Position numbers and translations under genes: made by a program. From Ashinkailepas kermadecensis (Eukaryota; Arthropoda; Thecostraca; Neolepadidae): 64,000 bases of DNA. Every line of letters starts with the position of its first letter. The stretch's first letter is position 1. Positions 47,036 through 60,119 of this stretch are shown here, in pieces. The stretch is taken from positions 110,020 through 174,019 of the forward strand of contig JAOTOM010003652.1 of assembly GCA_034440615.1 (NCBI GenBank), read 5' to 3'. The notes below the pieces were generated by a model that was not told the DNA's origin, did not search any database, and saw nothing but the letters and a program-made list of their open reading frames with translations.

Positions 47036-47537
47036 TCCTAATAATCACCACATTTAGCATGGAACACAATGTGGTATGCCACTCAATCCACTCGAGTCCT
47101 TCATGTGTCATGCCATCCCAACCATTTCAGAAACACCTATGATGTATTAGTTGCAATCATGTGTGCTATTAGATCAAGGCATGTACTATGGGTGATCAAG
47201 TGCATGGGGCTTGATATGCTCTTACCTGTTTCTCTCATCTGGTTGGCTTCCCATATTCTCAAGTTTCACATCACCCAAGAATGAGTCCTGCAGCCTATCA
47301 AGGAGAGCCTGTATCTGCAGGTATGCCAGTCCCCTACATTAGATAATAATAAAGTCATCAGACTGACAGGCAAGCAACAGGAGCTGGAAGATGTTCCTCA
47401 AGCATAATATAAATACTTAGAATGATAGCATATAGCCACTGTATATGCTAATAAATAATTGTCACACAATATTTCTGATGCAAGTTCAGCAAAATTAAAT
47501 GCAGAAAAATAGAGCTACAATTATAAGTTTGATTAGT

Positions 47538-47586
47538 ATGCCTCAACGGTCGATGTGTCGTAAAACCAATAACCAACCAACCAATC
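47538..47586 (+). mobile_element. SINE 3'-end fragment
   Basis: 'ctcaacggtcgatgtgtcgt' then 'aaaaccaataaccaaccaac' matches the last ~48 bp of the SINEs at 36.7 and 54.1 kb. The tRNA-like head is absent. Confidence 0.88.
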
Positions 47587-47806
47587 ATGGTTATTTATTC
47601 ATTATGTTCACACATCAACAATGTTGCGGAAAGCTGTACTGAGTATTGTCGAATTAAAGACGATTATACAAAGTAACCAAGTGCTCATATGAAGTAAGAT
47701 AGGATCACAAATCTGTCATTATATTTATATTTCGAGCATGTCCCTTCTTCAGAGACTGAATAAATACGCAGGTACATTTTATGCACATGATTTTACATTT
47801 ATATAA

Positions 47807-47934
<128 letters not shown>

Positions 47935-47999
47935 GTCATCTACCAATATTGACGAAATCATCATCTAAGTCCCAGTATCGACCATATTTAAATGGGCAT

Positions 48000-48240
48000 T
48001 GTAACAAGTACGTATGATACGAGAATAACGAGAGAGAGATAAGAGTAATAATATTCGTCGCTTCGCTAGACACCCTTTCTATACATCTACCCTATACATC
48101 TATGCACACATATCCATGATACGTCAATGCTCTCCAAGTGTTCGGGCGGTGGGGGGTCGTGCCGATGGGTGATTACGGAGCGAATAAGTCGGCGAGTGCA
48201 GGTGGTGTCTGTACAGTATCGTATTGTATAGGGAACTGGT
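48000..48240. other. Unique AT-rich segment
   Basis: It lies between the AT microsatellite and the GIY-YIG remnant, probably the degraded 3' flank of the Penelope-like element. Confidence 0.35.
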
Positions 48241-50234
48241 TTTATGAGGGTCCATGAAGCATTGTGTTTAGGGGAGACTTTTTGTTCCTGGTTTCAATGG
48301 ATTCTGCAATTTTTAGTTCTGTCATGTCTTCAAATCCGCAAGATTGTGCTGCTGAGCGTTGTTGGAGTCATGGTGTTTTCGGGGTGATTTATGGGGAAAT
48401 GCTCTCCAAAAGGGGTGTTTTTCGTTTTGTTCTTTGCATATCTGATGTGTTCCATGTATCTGTCCCTAACCATGCGTGCTGTTTCCACAATATAAGTTAT
48501 GAGTGCTGTCCCTTAGGCGCAAAGCTCGCACTTAATTTTGTACACCACATTTTTGGTGTAACATCTGTCTTTGAGACAGGCCAAACAGCATTGGCACGCT
48601 CTATTGCCTGCAAGGCATGGTGGAGGGTCGAGGGCAGATTTAGTAAATGTCTCCGAAAGTGTTTTTGCGCTTTTCCAGGCTACGCGCATTGAGTGTGGAC
48701 CTAGCGATGGCTGTGGCTATCTTTTTTTTTGTCAGAGAATCGTCGATAAATGCCAAACTAATTTATGTGGTGTCTGCGGATCCATGTGAGCTGGATGCGT
48801 TTGTATCGTGGGTGTATTGACTTGTCGCGCGACGTCTGCATTTAGCATTGTGTGTCAATACTCGAAATTGTGTTATTCTGTATCATGCTATGAGGATAGC
48901 CATTGGATAGGAAAAGACATTGGATTTTGTCGATCTCTTTTTTGGGGCGCGGCCTTATCAGAACCTAGACGCATTGCTCTCAGCAATTGAACATACATAA
49001 CGGAACTTTTAGTTTGGATAGGGTGAGCCCATTTGTATGGGAGGATAATAGGAGCTGCCATCGGTTTAATGAAAAGTTATGTTGTATTGGTCAGGTCACT
49101 GTTGACCGTTAGTGTCGAGAAAGGAAATTTGGCTGTTGGTAGACTGATCGCTTCTCTCTATGGTAAATTTTAGCCTGGGATGGAAGCGGTTCATGTCTGC
49201 TGATGCGGAACTGTTCGCGAACTTCAGTAAGATAATCTACTGTGTCTTTTAGATGGACTGGTACAAAGATGAAAAGCTGGGAAACGAGTTTCTCTAGGAA
49301 CCAAGTTTGTTTGTCCAAAGGGTCGCCACATGCCGAAACTGTAGGTCTGAGGGCACGTCAGGTTTGTGGGTTTTAGGGAGGCCATAGAGTTCTGCTGTGC
49401 GGGAGGAATTTGGTTTGATAGCTATGACAATTTTGCATGGGATCTTTCCTGCATTCTTTCGATAATCATTTTCTTGATAGTCGCTTCCAAACGTTTAGTC
49501 GGGTTCGTCCCTATGTGTTCATATTCTAAGATGATTTTCGAAGCCTTTTCTATATAGGATTCCCGTGTCATGAGAACAAAACCTTTTCATTTATCCGAGC
49601 GTTTTACGATGACGTTGGGATCTTTGCGCAACGTTTTGAGAGCCGTTAGTTCGTCTTGTGAGTGGTTTGACTGGTACGATTGACTGGTACGATGGTTTTT
49701 GAAAATGCTGATGACTTTCCGTTTTAATGATCTAAGTGCTGACTAATAAATAGCAATACTAGTTTGTGGTGCCATCCTTGTAGTAGTATCACTGAATCTG
49801 GGCGCTAAATGTGGTACTGTGTGATGGGCTGTCTGTGTAGTGTCAGTGTGGGACTGTTGGTGGTGGGTGCTTTGTGTGGCAGATGTATCGGTCATTGCTG
49901 GTTGTGAGTGCTGTTGTTGACCACGCTTATTGTTCATTTCCTTCTTCCAACGTAGTGCAAAGGCTCCCCTTTCCAAACCTATTTCTACCTGCCTTATGAC
50001 ATGCCGATTAATGCTACGAATGAGGGCGAAATTGGGCTCTTTGCTAAACATTTCAGACACATTTGGAATAGCTTGGCCTGTGAGATCAAGCAACTTAGTT
50101 TTATCATTTGACCTATCAACTATGAGTGTGTCTGGCGGTGTAAAGGTTAGCGTGTCACGTCGTTGCTCTGGAGCAAGTGGTGCAGTGCGCTGGGCGGGGT
50201 AACAACCAGAGCCGCTGCTCATGCATCCTATGCA

Positions 50235-51090
50235 CAGCGAAAAACATCACATTTAAAATGTGTGATCTGCCTGTATGCCTGTCTGTGTCTGTATGATGCG
50301 ATTCACGTAACTCAGATACCTTGCCCTCGAGCGCGCATGGTGCTCTACATGTTCAGCTGGGCGAGCTTCAACCCGACGAGCCGTAGGAGACTCAGTAGAT
50401 TTACTAACTGACCTGTCGACCACCGCAGGAGGCAACAAACATCCTTCTGTGTGTTGCGATGACTTCGCCCGGTGGGGTGAGGTTTTTCCTCTGTTCGACG
50501 TATTGGCGAAAGTTCAATCCGCGAATTCATCCGAAATTTCAATGAGTTCAGTCAGGGTGGCCCTGTGTTTTGTACAATAATGTTTTTCGGCAATCTGAGT
50601 TTATCCAGCAAGAGCGTCATCTTGATTAGCAGTGATGGCACGGTGTGAGTTCGGTCTATAGTTAGCCTGGTTTTGGTAGCTATATTAATATGCTCGTTTT
50701 GACCTTGTATTGCCGTTCACACGGTGCTCGTTAGGTCAGTACGCGTGTCAAAGTGTTCAGAGCACGAATTAAAGTCGCTGTTACTAAATCAGAACTACGT
50801 GGCACGGCGACCAGTGGTCCATGGTCGAGTACCTTTGACAAATTATATGGTTGGGCGTTTCTGAGCGGAAGGTGTGAATGCGCATTTGTGTTGCGAAGTC
50901 TTCACAACTCTCACTATGCTGATGCCCACAGACATCGATCTCCCGACGGAACCTAACGAAGGCCAATCCAGCAAAAGAAGGAAGTGTGTTGGATGTGATC
51001 GTGCGGACGGCGGCTATGCTGGTTGTGATGCCTGTCGCGTGACCGACGGCTGGTTGCATTCCCCGGCAGTTGGCCGGTGCACCTCTGTTG
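50235..51090. other. Intergenic, possibly the element's 5' flank
   Basis: Unique mixed sequence; the minus strand up to about 50.6 kb could be a degraded upstream part of the Penelope-like element, but no motif supports it. Confidence 0.35.
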
Positions 51091-51091
51091 C

Positions 51092-51256
51092 AGATGGCGC
51101 CAGCAGCTCGGTGGTTAAGCTGAGCGTCTGGCATGCCAGAGGTAGGAGTTCGATTCCCCGCGGTGAGCGCCCTTCCTGCCAGGGTGAGAGGCAAGTAACG
51201 CCATATGGCCTCAGCTGCTGATTGCGTCGTAAAGCCACCAACCAACCAACCAATCG
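51092..51256 (+). mobile_element. tRNA-derived SINE, third family, with 11-bp TSD
   Basis: A box CAGCTCGGTGGTTAAGC and B box GAGTTCGATTCCCC; the body has 'cctgccagggtgagaggc' and 'gccatatggcctcagctgct', ending 'gtcgtaaagccaccaaccaa'. ACCTCTGTTGC flanks it at 51081-51091 and 51257-51267. It is the + copy of the family at 45.8 kb, and its CCAA tail matches that of the first family. Confidence 0.9.
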
Positions 51257-52083
51257 ACCTCTGTTGCGTGGCATTCTTGACCTTAACGTCGGTTGTTTTT
51301 TTGGGCTTAGGGGCACATCGACTGCTTCGGTCATACAGCGCCCATTGACCTCGATGTCGCGCGTGTCTGTTCTGTCCGTGCCCACGCTGGTTTGTAATAA
51401 AAACAGTAGCATGAAGTTCGGAAAGCTTTTATTTCGGCAACGTCTACAACTTTAAAAGTACAGCTCCCGGGGCCGGTCTTCAAATGTTCCCCGGCAAAAA
51501 TGGCACCTCGCATGTCCGCGGCCTGCGATGAACACCGTCGTAATGCAATCCACACATCCTGCTCCGTGGAAGCAGGGCAAAATCACTCCTCTTCGGACGG
51601 TTCTCGACCATGCCCTAAGGCACACCGCACATCACTGAAAAAAGCATTCGATCAACAAGCGCAAAACCAAAAGTGCCCATCTAAACCAATGTTATCAGCA
51701 CAACGCCTTGCTGACGCCGGCATAACGAGTGAAGCATGCTAGCGTGGGACCGTGGAGTAAAGCCTGTAAATCGTCAACGAACGCTTTGCAATTGATCCAT
51801 CATCTACAGAACAATGTATTACGGGTGCTGTTTCGCTGGTTAGCAATGTATTGCCAACAATGTATTCATCTTATTGCTGGTGGTCGAACTACATATAATC
51901 GCGTGTGTGCGTGGCTTCATTCTGGTATAAATTACTCTTGACAAATCTAAATGAACTTCAAGAGCCTATTGCCATAGTTATATGTTATTGAAGGCATATG
52001 TTGAATATCTATACCGACAAGTATAGATGTTATAGATATTAACAGGTATAGGTTGAAACTGGAGCGGATACAAGTGGCACGAT

Positions 52084-52375
52084 GGGGCATGTGCCCCTCA
52101 CCCCTATGAGAAGGTGCCCCCCCCTGGTCGGGAAAAAATGCCGCTCTTGGAAAGCTCGAGTGCATCCCCCTCCATTTGTTATGTGAAAAGTGCCCTGAAG
52201 CGACAAGGCACCCCTTTGAAGTGCATAGGCGCGCCCTCCTCACCCATCGAATTTTTCAGCCAGGGTCTTCCCTTCGAGAGAAAAAGGAGCCCTCCTGGAA
52301 GGCCCACGTGCCCCCTCCCCTCGCATTTTCAGCCAGAAGCGCTCCCCTCCCATGACAATGACTGGATTCCCCCTT
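52084..52375. repeat. G/C-run repeat, MITE-like, inverted relative to 60.4 kb
   Basis: 'atttttcagccagggtcttc', 'cttggaaagctcgagtgcat' and repeated 'ggtgcccc' correspond in reverse to blocks at 60.36-60.59 kb ('ctggctgaaaaattccag', 'ggttgcactcggtccttcc'). No coding capacity. Confidence 0.65.
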
Positions 52376-52949
52376 GATTGAAGATACAGGTTGCGCTTTC
52401 CATGTCGGCTTTCTCCAGTCAAAGATTCTCGCACAACACCATCCGAGGGATGCTGCCTTCGGGAGGCCGAGGCAGGCTGGGCAACGTTCAATGGTGTCCA
52501 ACATGACTTCCGGATGTCAATGGTTTAACTTCTCGGTCAAATTATACGTCGGCATTTCGAGAAGTTTTCAGTTGGTATACCGTCCAATGGCAATCATACA
52601 GTACATGTGGCCAGATAACTACAACCAAATAATGTCCAGCATTCTTTCGGCTATAATATTGCCCAAAGTATGCTTAAACTGGATAATTATATATGTCGGA
52701 CTGGTCAGATCAAGCGAATTTCGTCCCTCGCTTGCAGTCTATGCGGTCGTATTGCGCCTTTGTGTTAGTGCATGCGTGACTAGTTTTGCGAATCGTACAA
52801 ATATTACTGCATCCTCATTCCACAACAGTCTCGACCATACTTCTAGTTGTCCCTCTCAGCTCTCGCACTATATCGCGATTTCTTGCCCCGTCCTTCCTTA
52901 TCTATCAATATCTCTATTTGTCCGTCAATCTTTCTTTCTGTCCTGCTCT

Positions 52950-53550
<601 letters not shown>

Positions 53551-53579
53551 TCTTCTTCTCTGTCTCACTTCTCTTCTCT

Positions 53580-53732
53580 CTCTCACTCACTCTCTCTCAC
53601 TCACTCACTCACTCACTCACTCACGCACTCACTCACTCACGCACTCACTCACGCACGCACTCATGCACGCACGCACTCATCATGCACGCACGCACGCACT
53701 CACTCACACTCACTCACTCACGCACTCACTTT
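53580..53732. repeat. (ACTC)n / (ACGC)n microsatellite
   Basis: A tetranucleotide run of 'actcactcacgc' type directly follows the CT/CTCTGT tract. Confidence 0.95.
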
Positions 53733-54015
53733 GGATAACAGGTGACTAAAGAGTTGTTAGTCCAATGCTGCTCATGCAAGCAACGTCATATGCGTGTAGT
53801 TCACATTCACGGATATTCGGGATGCACTTCCCCCGTCCATCGCTCCATCGACACACATCCACAAAAGCCAGCTTATCGTCTCTTCAGTTCCAGCATATAC
53901 CATATGACCGGATTCGTATATGACCGGATTGCTATCCCATCCCGCACCAACTTAACTCCTGTTGCTCGTCATCCGACAGGTGTCCTGGTTGGAGCTGTCC
54001 TTCAACGCCTTCTGG

Positions 54016-54171
54016 GGGGAACGAGTGGTCTAGGGGTAAGATGCTCGTCTCACAATCGAAAGGTTGTGGGTTCGAGTCTCACCTGTCGCTACTCTTCGCC
54101 CGCGACCAATCGGCGTGAGAGATTGGCGACGCTACATGACTCAACGGTCGACGTGTCGTAAAACCAATAAC
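54016..54171 (+). mobile_element. tRNA-derived SINE, near full length, with 13-bp TSD
   Basis: The tRNA-like head has A box GTGGTCTAGGGGTAAGATGC, an anticodon loop that reads CTCACAA (CAC, valine-like by resemblance) and B box GGTTCGAGTCTC. The shared body 'ccaatcggcgtgagagattg' and an 'accaataacc' tail follow. A 13-bp duplication, CAACGCCTTCTGG, lies at 54003-54015 and 54172-54184. It is the best-preserved member of this family in the window. Confidence 0.94.
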
Positions 54172-54479
54172 CAACGCCTTCTGGTTCCGCCTGCAAGTGA
54201 TTCAATTAGTTTCAGCCAAAGTACGAACCTGTAAAATCGGAATGGACGCACGACACTTCAAATAAATGTTCTTAATATGTATGTAGGGTAGGCCAGTAGA
54301 CAATCAAAGGTGAACAAATTACTAAATGATCTCGTCAATGATAATTTGAGATGAGGAGATGAATAGTAAAGGATCCTTGCAAGTTTAATTCCTCTATGAC
54401 CAGGCTCCGGGCGCAACAATGGTTGGCGCCAGCCGACGCCGTTCGTGATTAAAGTCGGTACTGTGAGTCGAAAAGGTTG

Positions 54480-54881
54480 TTATGCATTGTAGTGCGGATA
54501 CCAGTGTAGCGTTTTCATTCTCTCTTCAGCTTCATGAATGACCATCCTGTAAAGAATTCGAAGTGGTATATCCCCTCCAACTACAAGTCTACCAGTAAAA
54601 GGGAAAAGGCAGATGACTGCACGTAGTGGTAAAGCGTTAGGAAATACAACTTGTTCCCCAAATGCTAAAGTACAGTCATGAAGGTCCACTGACTTGATGT
54701 CCATCGACTGACATTTGCTTAATTGGTCAATCGTTCCAAGCCATTGGAGAAAGCAAGTTCCCAGCCGCAAGGCAGATATTATAACACTTGTTTTCATGCA
54801 CACTAAAGCAGCAAGCAAGAATGAAGCAACATAAGCGACTATGCCGAACATTTTATGTTTCAAGGACATCGGCCATATCAA
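54480..54881 (-). CDS. Hypothetical ORF, 133 codons, unrecognised
   Basis: A single open minus-strand frame in non-repetitive sequence. From the third Met (MFGIVAYVASFLLAALVCMK) it begins with a hydrophobic stretch like a signal peptide or membrane anchor. A mixed hydrophilic region with four to five cysteines and the end MKTLHWYPHYNA follow. I recognise no family. Length alone does not rule out chance, and no promoter or poly(A) signal was assigned. It is listed because, unlike most long frames here, it is not in a repeat. Confidence 0.2.
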   Translation of the reverse strand: MIWPMSLKHKMFGIVAYVASFLLAALVCMKTSVIISALRLGTCFLQWLGTIDQLSKCQSMDIKSVDLHDCTLAFGEQVVFPNALPLRAVICLFPFTGRLVVGGDIPLRILYRMVIHEAEERMKTLHWYPHYNA

Positions 54882-54899
54882 GATTGTGACTGATGATAC

Positions 54900-55740
54900 T
54901 GTGATAATGCTCGATATGTTGTGGAATGAATGGCGGATGAAGGAAAGAAAATGTGATTATGTTGTAGTTCATCTGGCTCTTTCATCTTGGTGGACACATG
55001 GAACTATTCATATATTATACATTCACGTTCATAAGTTCTCATACTATACCTGCAATGCGTCCAATGACAACGCTGAACGCAAACCGTGCTCCATTTGTCT
55101 TTGCCGTACTTACGCAAATTTCAAACATGACTACCGGGTTCATGTTGCATTTTTCGCTTTCCTACTTGACTACTACAACACCGGGTGACCGTTATCTATG
55201 TAAGATTAACTCTTCATGCGCACTTCATTGTGAACCTTGTTGAAGAGCCGCAAGGTACAGCAGTGCCCATATGCTGAGGAAGGTCACCAAGCGTAATTTT
55301 GACACAAAACACGAGTTTATTTTTACAACGGTAGCATGTTTTCAGTGCGGCGTCACTTAGACAGCATGTGCCAATCAGATGGAAGTTTTGGTTTCCGTAT
55401 CTTCGTGTAGCAGATGGGACACCCTGAGACAGGGACACTCATCTTTCGTCGTATGCTGCTTTGGCAAACTAAGTACCTCTGGGAAATTGGCGGTGGTGCG
55501 GTGGCGAAATAATGTGTACCTCGCGCCACGTTTTGACAAGAGATCTCTGGAGTTTACTGCCTGCAGAGCGACAAGCATGTGTTTGTCACAAAACATTTGT
55601 CGAAATAAAATATATATGTCTATGCAACAGGAAATAAAATATAGGATCAGAATATGCCAATGCATTTCCTAAGAAATACTGCTGATTATGCATACCTTGG
55701 CTGAATAAAATGGTAAAATTATCTCTGAATTCCGTTGCGA
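54900..55740. other. Intergenic, no gene seen
   Basis: AT-rich unique sequence; short frames on both strands, none recognised. Confidence 0.45.
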
Positions 55741-55798
55741 TGATGCATAGACTTGCGCATCAAATATAAATCAAAATTTACCATTGCACATGTATCAC

Positions 55799-56117
<319 letters not shown>

Positions 56118-56579
56118 GCATGAAAAGTTTCAACATATCCATAATCATTGTGCAATTGTTCAGTCAAATAGCACCTTGCCTTCTTGCAGGCAACAATTTT
56201 TCATGCCTAAATACTCTTATAAAAATAGATTATTCATACATTGCGGTCACTGAGTTTTCGCATCGAAACTCCGCGTGAGGAAGTATATTATCGTTGCCCA
56301 ACCTTACCTATAAGACCAATAGGTTTCAGTTCAGTCTGCGTGTCATGGTCGTCTCGTGCGGAATGTTTCGCTCGCCGTATTGAAGATGATGAAAAAGTAT
56401 CTGGATCAGAAGCTTCTTCATTCAGTAGATAAAACATATCACCGATTATAGTCGTGCACTGCGATACGTTTCGTTCTAACTTAAGACATCACCAATCTAC
56501 GTAACCACAAATATAGCGATATATTGAAATACATTGTTTACACTGCTTAAGATTATAGAAAACTCGTGCTACCAGCCCA

Positions 56580-56960
56580 ATGCACTTTCACTGATATGCA
56601 ACGATTGAGGTACCCTCGCGGGCCCCTCAAGGAGTCGGTGCAGGGAGCCGATAAGGCCCCCTGAGCCGACGTGTATGGCCCCTGGACCGACGAAAGGGGC
56701 CCCGTGCTAACGGAAAGGGTTTCGGACGGAAAGGGGTCGATGAAGAGACCCCGAGTCAACGGAGAAGCTCTCAGGAATATATTGATGGCCTTTGGCTTGA
56801 CGAACGTGTAGAGTCGTCTGTGACGACGAGGGTGGGGGGGGGGGGCTAGTTGTCAGAGAGGACCTCTGGCAGTCAAAAAGGGCCCTTGGACCGACGGATG
56901 GGGGACCCGGACAGAACATGCAGAGCCACTCGGTAGGTCTTCTATGCAATCTAACAAGTA
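56580..56960. repeat. Degenerate repeat, same vocabulary as 38.8-39.5 kb
   Basis: 'ggcccctggaccgacgaaag', 'gaccccgagtcaacgga' and 'gggcccttggaccgacgg' recall the repeat at 38780-39490. A 10-base G run lies at 56835. Confidence 0.6.
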
Positions 56961-57409
56961 AGCCAACAGCCTGTTTGGTAATCAATCAGGTGAAATGTAA
57001 TCAACAAACCAATCAATTTGGCAATCAATCTGAAGTAATCAAGCAAGTGAAGAACTTGGAAATTCTACCATTGTAAGCAGAAACGTCACCAGAAATTGTC
57101 CAAGGAGGGGGCGGATTTTGCAAAGAATACCACGACTACACCAAATGTGTAATGTCCTCGGAATTTGGCCACTTTATTTCAAAAGGCACCGTTATGCTTT
57201 CGAAAGAAAGTAGTTTTCAATTTTACTTCGTTCAAATCTTCATGGGTGGGCCGGATCGTCCGATCCGCTCCCACCTCAAGTTGTATGCAAGCATGGCACC
57301 GTCATCAACCAGGAAAGCATACCGACTCAGCAAACATCTAGATGCAGCATGTCAAAAATGCATTGGACAATACGTAGCTTCAGTAGTCGGCAGGTAAGTA
57401 ATCGCTTCT

Positions 57410-57780
57410 GATGGCCCGTAGACCATCGTAATGGTCCGTACACACTCGCAAAGGACCGTACATGTTCGTCAGGACTCACAACACTCGGAAAGGCCCGTAG
57501 ACGTGCGCAATAGCCCTTAGACCCTCGCAGGGACCAGTCAACGTTCGTCGTAACGGTCCGTAGGTCTTTGTAAGCGCCCGTAGACGTTAGTAAGGGCCCG
57601 TATAAATCAGTAAGGGCCCGTGGATATTCATAGGGGCTCGCAGGCATTCATGAGAGCCCGCAGAAGTTAATAAGGGCCCGTGGACGTTCGTACGGATCCG
57701 TATAGGTACGTTCGTAAGGGCCCGAAGAAGTTTGCAAGGGTCTGCAAACCTTTGTAACGGCCCGTAGAAGTTATGGGCCC
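57410..57780. repeat. ~22-bp repeat ('aagggcccgtagacgttcgt')
   Basis: About 15 degenerate units such as 'taagggcccgtggacgttcg'. The last 35 bases of the window (63966-64000) carry the same units, so another array probably continues beyond the right edge. Confidence 0.8.
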
Positions 57781-58689
57781 GACAATAGCCTCAGTAGCCA
57801 TGAGGAGCCCTGTTGGCCTTTCTATCCCCGCCATGGTGATCCAGAAGTACGAGCTCACCTTACGACGGCTTTACCAACTACCGGGTTGCATTTCGGCCGA
57901 AGGCTCCGTCGTAAATATCTCCAAGTACGGGCTCGCAGACGTTCTCAGGGACCTAACAGCCTGGGTGGAACAAGGAAAGGATTCATTGACGTCTTAAACC
58001 CCTACGCCCCTGTCCTCCAGGGCTCTGGGTCATGGGCATAACCACTGGAGGGGCTTGGGGGGACATGTCCCCCCCCCCAACTTCTGACAAGTGGCGATTT
58101 GTCCCCCTCAATTTCTTTCGTGTCCCCCAAGCCTCAGCTACCTGAGCATGATCGCCGTAAAATTATGCTTAGTAATTTATAAAGTAAAAACATATAAGCA
58201 AGATAATCACAAAATTTCCGAGTGGTAAATCATTAAACGTTTGAAATTTCTGCTTCCAGGCCATTCTTGAATAACATGAACCGTGGCCATCTTGTGACTT
58301 CGATTGGGTGGAAAATCGTGCCTTGCGAAGGAACAAATTTACATTATTGCAAGGCTTTATACGTCTTAGGTTGCAGTCCCCTGCACATACACCGGATATA
58401 TCTTGAACAAACGTGATTCTGGATATCCTTGGGTATCTTCAAGACCATAGAGGAGAGTCATGGGCAGCCTTAAGCACGTACGTCAAGTTAACGGGGTATT
58501 CGTATTCGCATTCAGCGACGAGTTCGCCATGGAGTCAGTATTGGCATTGGCATTCAGCGACGTGCTTATGATCGTTCGAATAAATTACCACAAATGCTTC
58601 GGTTTGTACTACGCTGGAACTGGAACGGTTTGTACTACGCTGGAAGCCACTACATAGGTCTTACATGACCACTTTAAGGTAAATGTCCA

Positions 58690-59960
58690 ACGCAAACCGG
58701 GTTCTTCGGTCGCCTCCCACTTTTTTCGCTTTCATCCTAACCTGCCCAAATCTGGTATCAAGCGTTAGCCTGTGGTGAACAATCGTGTAACATTTCAAAC
58801 CGGTACATGTCTAGGTAAAACTTCAAGGCAAAAGGTTAGCTTGATTTATTAGATGGCGATATTGAAGCGATATCGACCGAACGCGAGCTTCGGTTGCTAT
58901 CGCTCCAATTTCCATCAAATGGCCATCGTTCGACGTGTCTTGTTATACGGTATTAGAAAGCTAAGCAATCGAATTGTTTTTCAATGGCAAAGGCGAAGCT
59001 GATCGGCTCAATTTTTTTCCGTTTTCGCTCAAACCTATCCAAATTTGGTATCAAGCGATAGCTAGTGGTTAACACTCGAGTCAAACCGGAACATGTCAAG
59101 GTCAAAGGTTTGATTGAGTTCTTCAATGACTTCGCGTTTCGTCGCTATGGTTCACATTTCGGGAAATGGATGCCATTCTACATCGTTTGTTGTGCGGTAT
59201 CAGAAAGTTGGTGATTCCAAACAATCTCGACCGGTCAAAATTCAAGTTGGTTTCTTCGGTCGCCTCGCTTTTTTTCGCCCAGGCCTACCCAGATCTACTA
59301 TCAAGCGATAGCCCATGGTGAACCCTCGAGTAACATTTTGAAGCCTGGATATGTCAAGGTCAAACATCAAAGTCAAAGGCTAGGTTGAATTCAATGGCTA
59401 GTTCAATTTGCACCAAGTGGGTGGCATTCGACGTGCCTTGTGCCATGTTATAATGTTACGAAATCGAACTAATTTCAAAGATCAAAGGTCAAACCGATTT
59501 CTTCGGTCGCCTAGCATTTTTTTCGGACTAACCTACCACATCTGGTATCAAGCAATAGCCCGTGGTGAACCACGAGTAACATTTCATGTCGGGACATGTC
59601 GATGTCAAACCACAAGATGGAAGGATAGCTTAAATTGCTCGAAGTCCTCGCGCCTCGTCGCTATGTCTTCGATTTGCATCAAATTGGTGTTACTTGACGT
59701 GACGTGAGGTACTCTAGCAAACTGTTCAGAAATCACCTTAATTTTCAAAGTCAAAGGACGAAATCATTTCTTCAGCCGCCCGAGTTTCTTCGTTTTCTCA
59801 CAAGGCTGCCCATGTTTGCTATTAAGAGATAGCTCGTGGGCAACCCTCGAGTAACATTTCAACCAGGGACATGTCAGGTCAAGCCTCAGGGCTAAGGGTT
59901 AGTTTAGATGCTTCATTCCTCACGTTTTGTTTTCGCTATGGATTAAATTTGCATGTTGTG
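58690..59960 (+). repeat. Diverged ~250-285-bp tandem satellite, about five units
   Basis: Recurring blocks keep the same order: 'ttcttcggtcgcct', a T-rich run with 'ttttttcgc', 'ctggtatcaagcgatagc', 'gtggtgaac', 'gagtaacatttc', 'gacatgtcaaggtcaaa'. The 'catgtc' block recurs at about 58806, 59092, 59350, 59597 and 59868. Units are strongly diverged, so the array is old. Confidence 0.88.
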
Positions 59961-60119
59961 GGTGACATTCGACGTGGCTTGCCGTATGTTATCAGAATGT
60001 TCATATATCGAAATAATTTCGAAGGTGTCGAAGGTCCGGTGTGTGTACAATGATCCAGTGTAATAGGAATAGAAGGATCAAATCTCTTTATGTTTGCAGC
60101 CGTTGTGATAGGAGGCACT

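Noticed and set aside
57773..57997. 74-codon frame in non-repetitive sequence after the 57.4-57.8 kb repeat
   Set aside because: Short, no recognisable family and no splice or promoter context; chance cannot be excluded.
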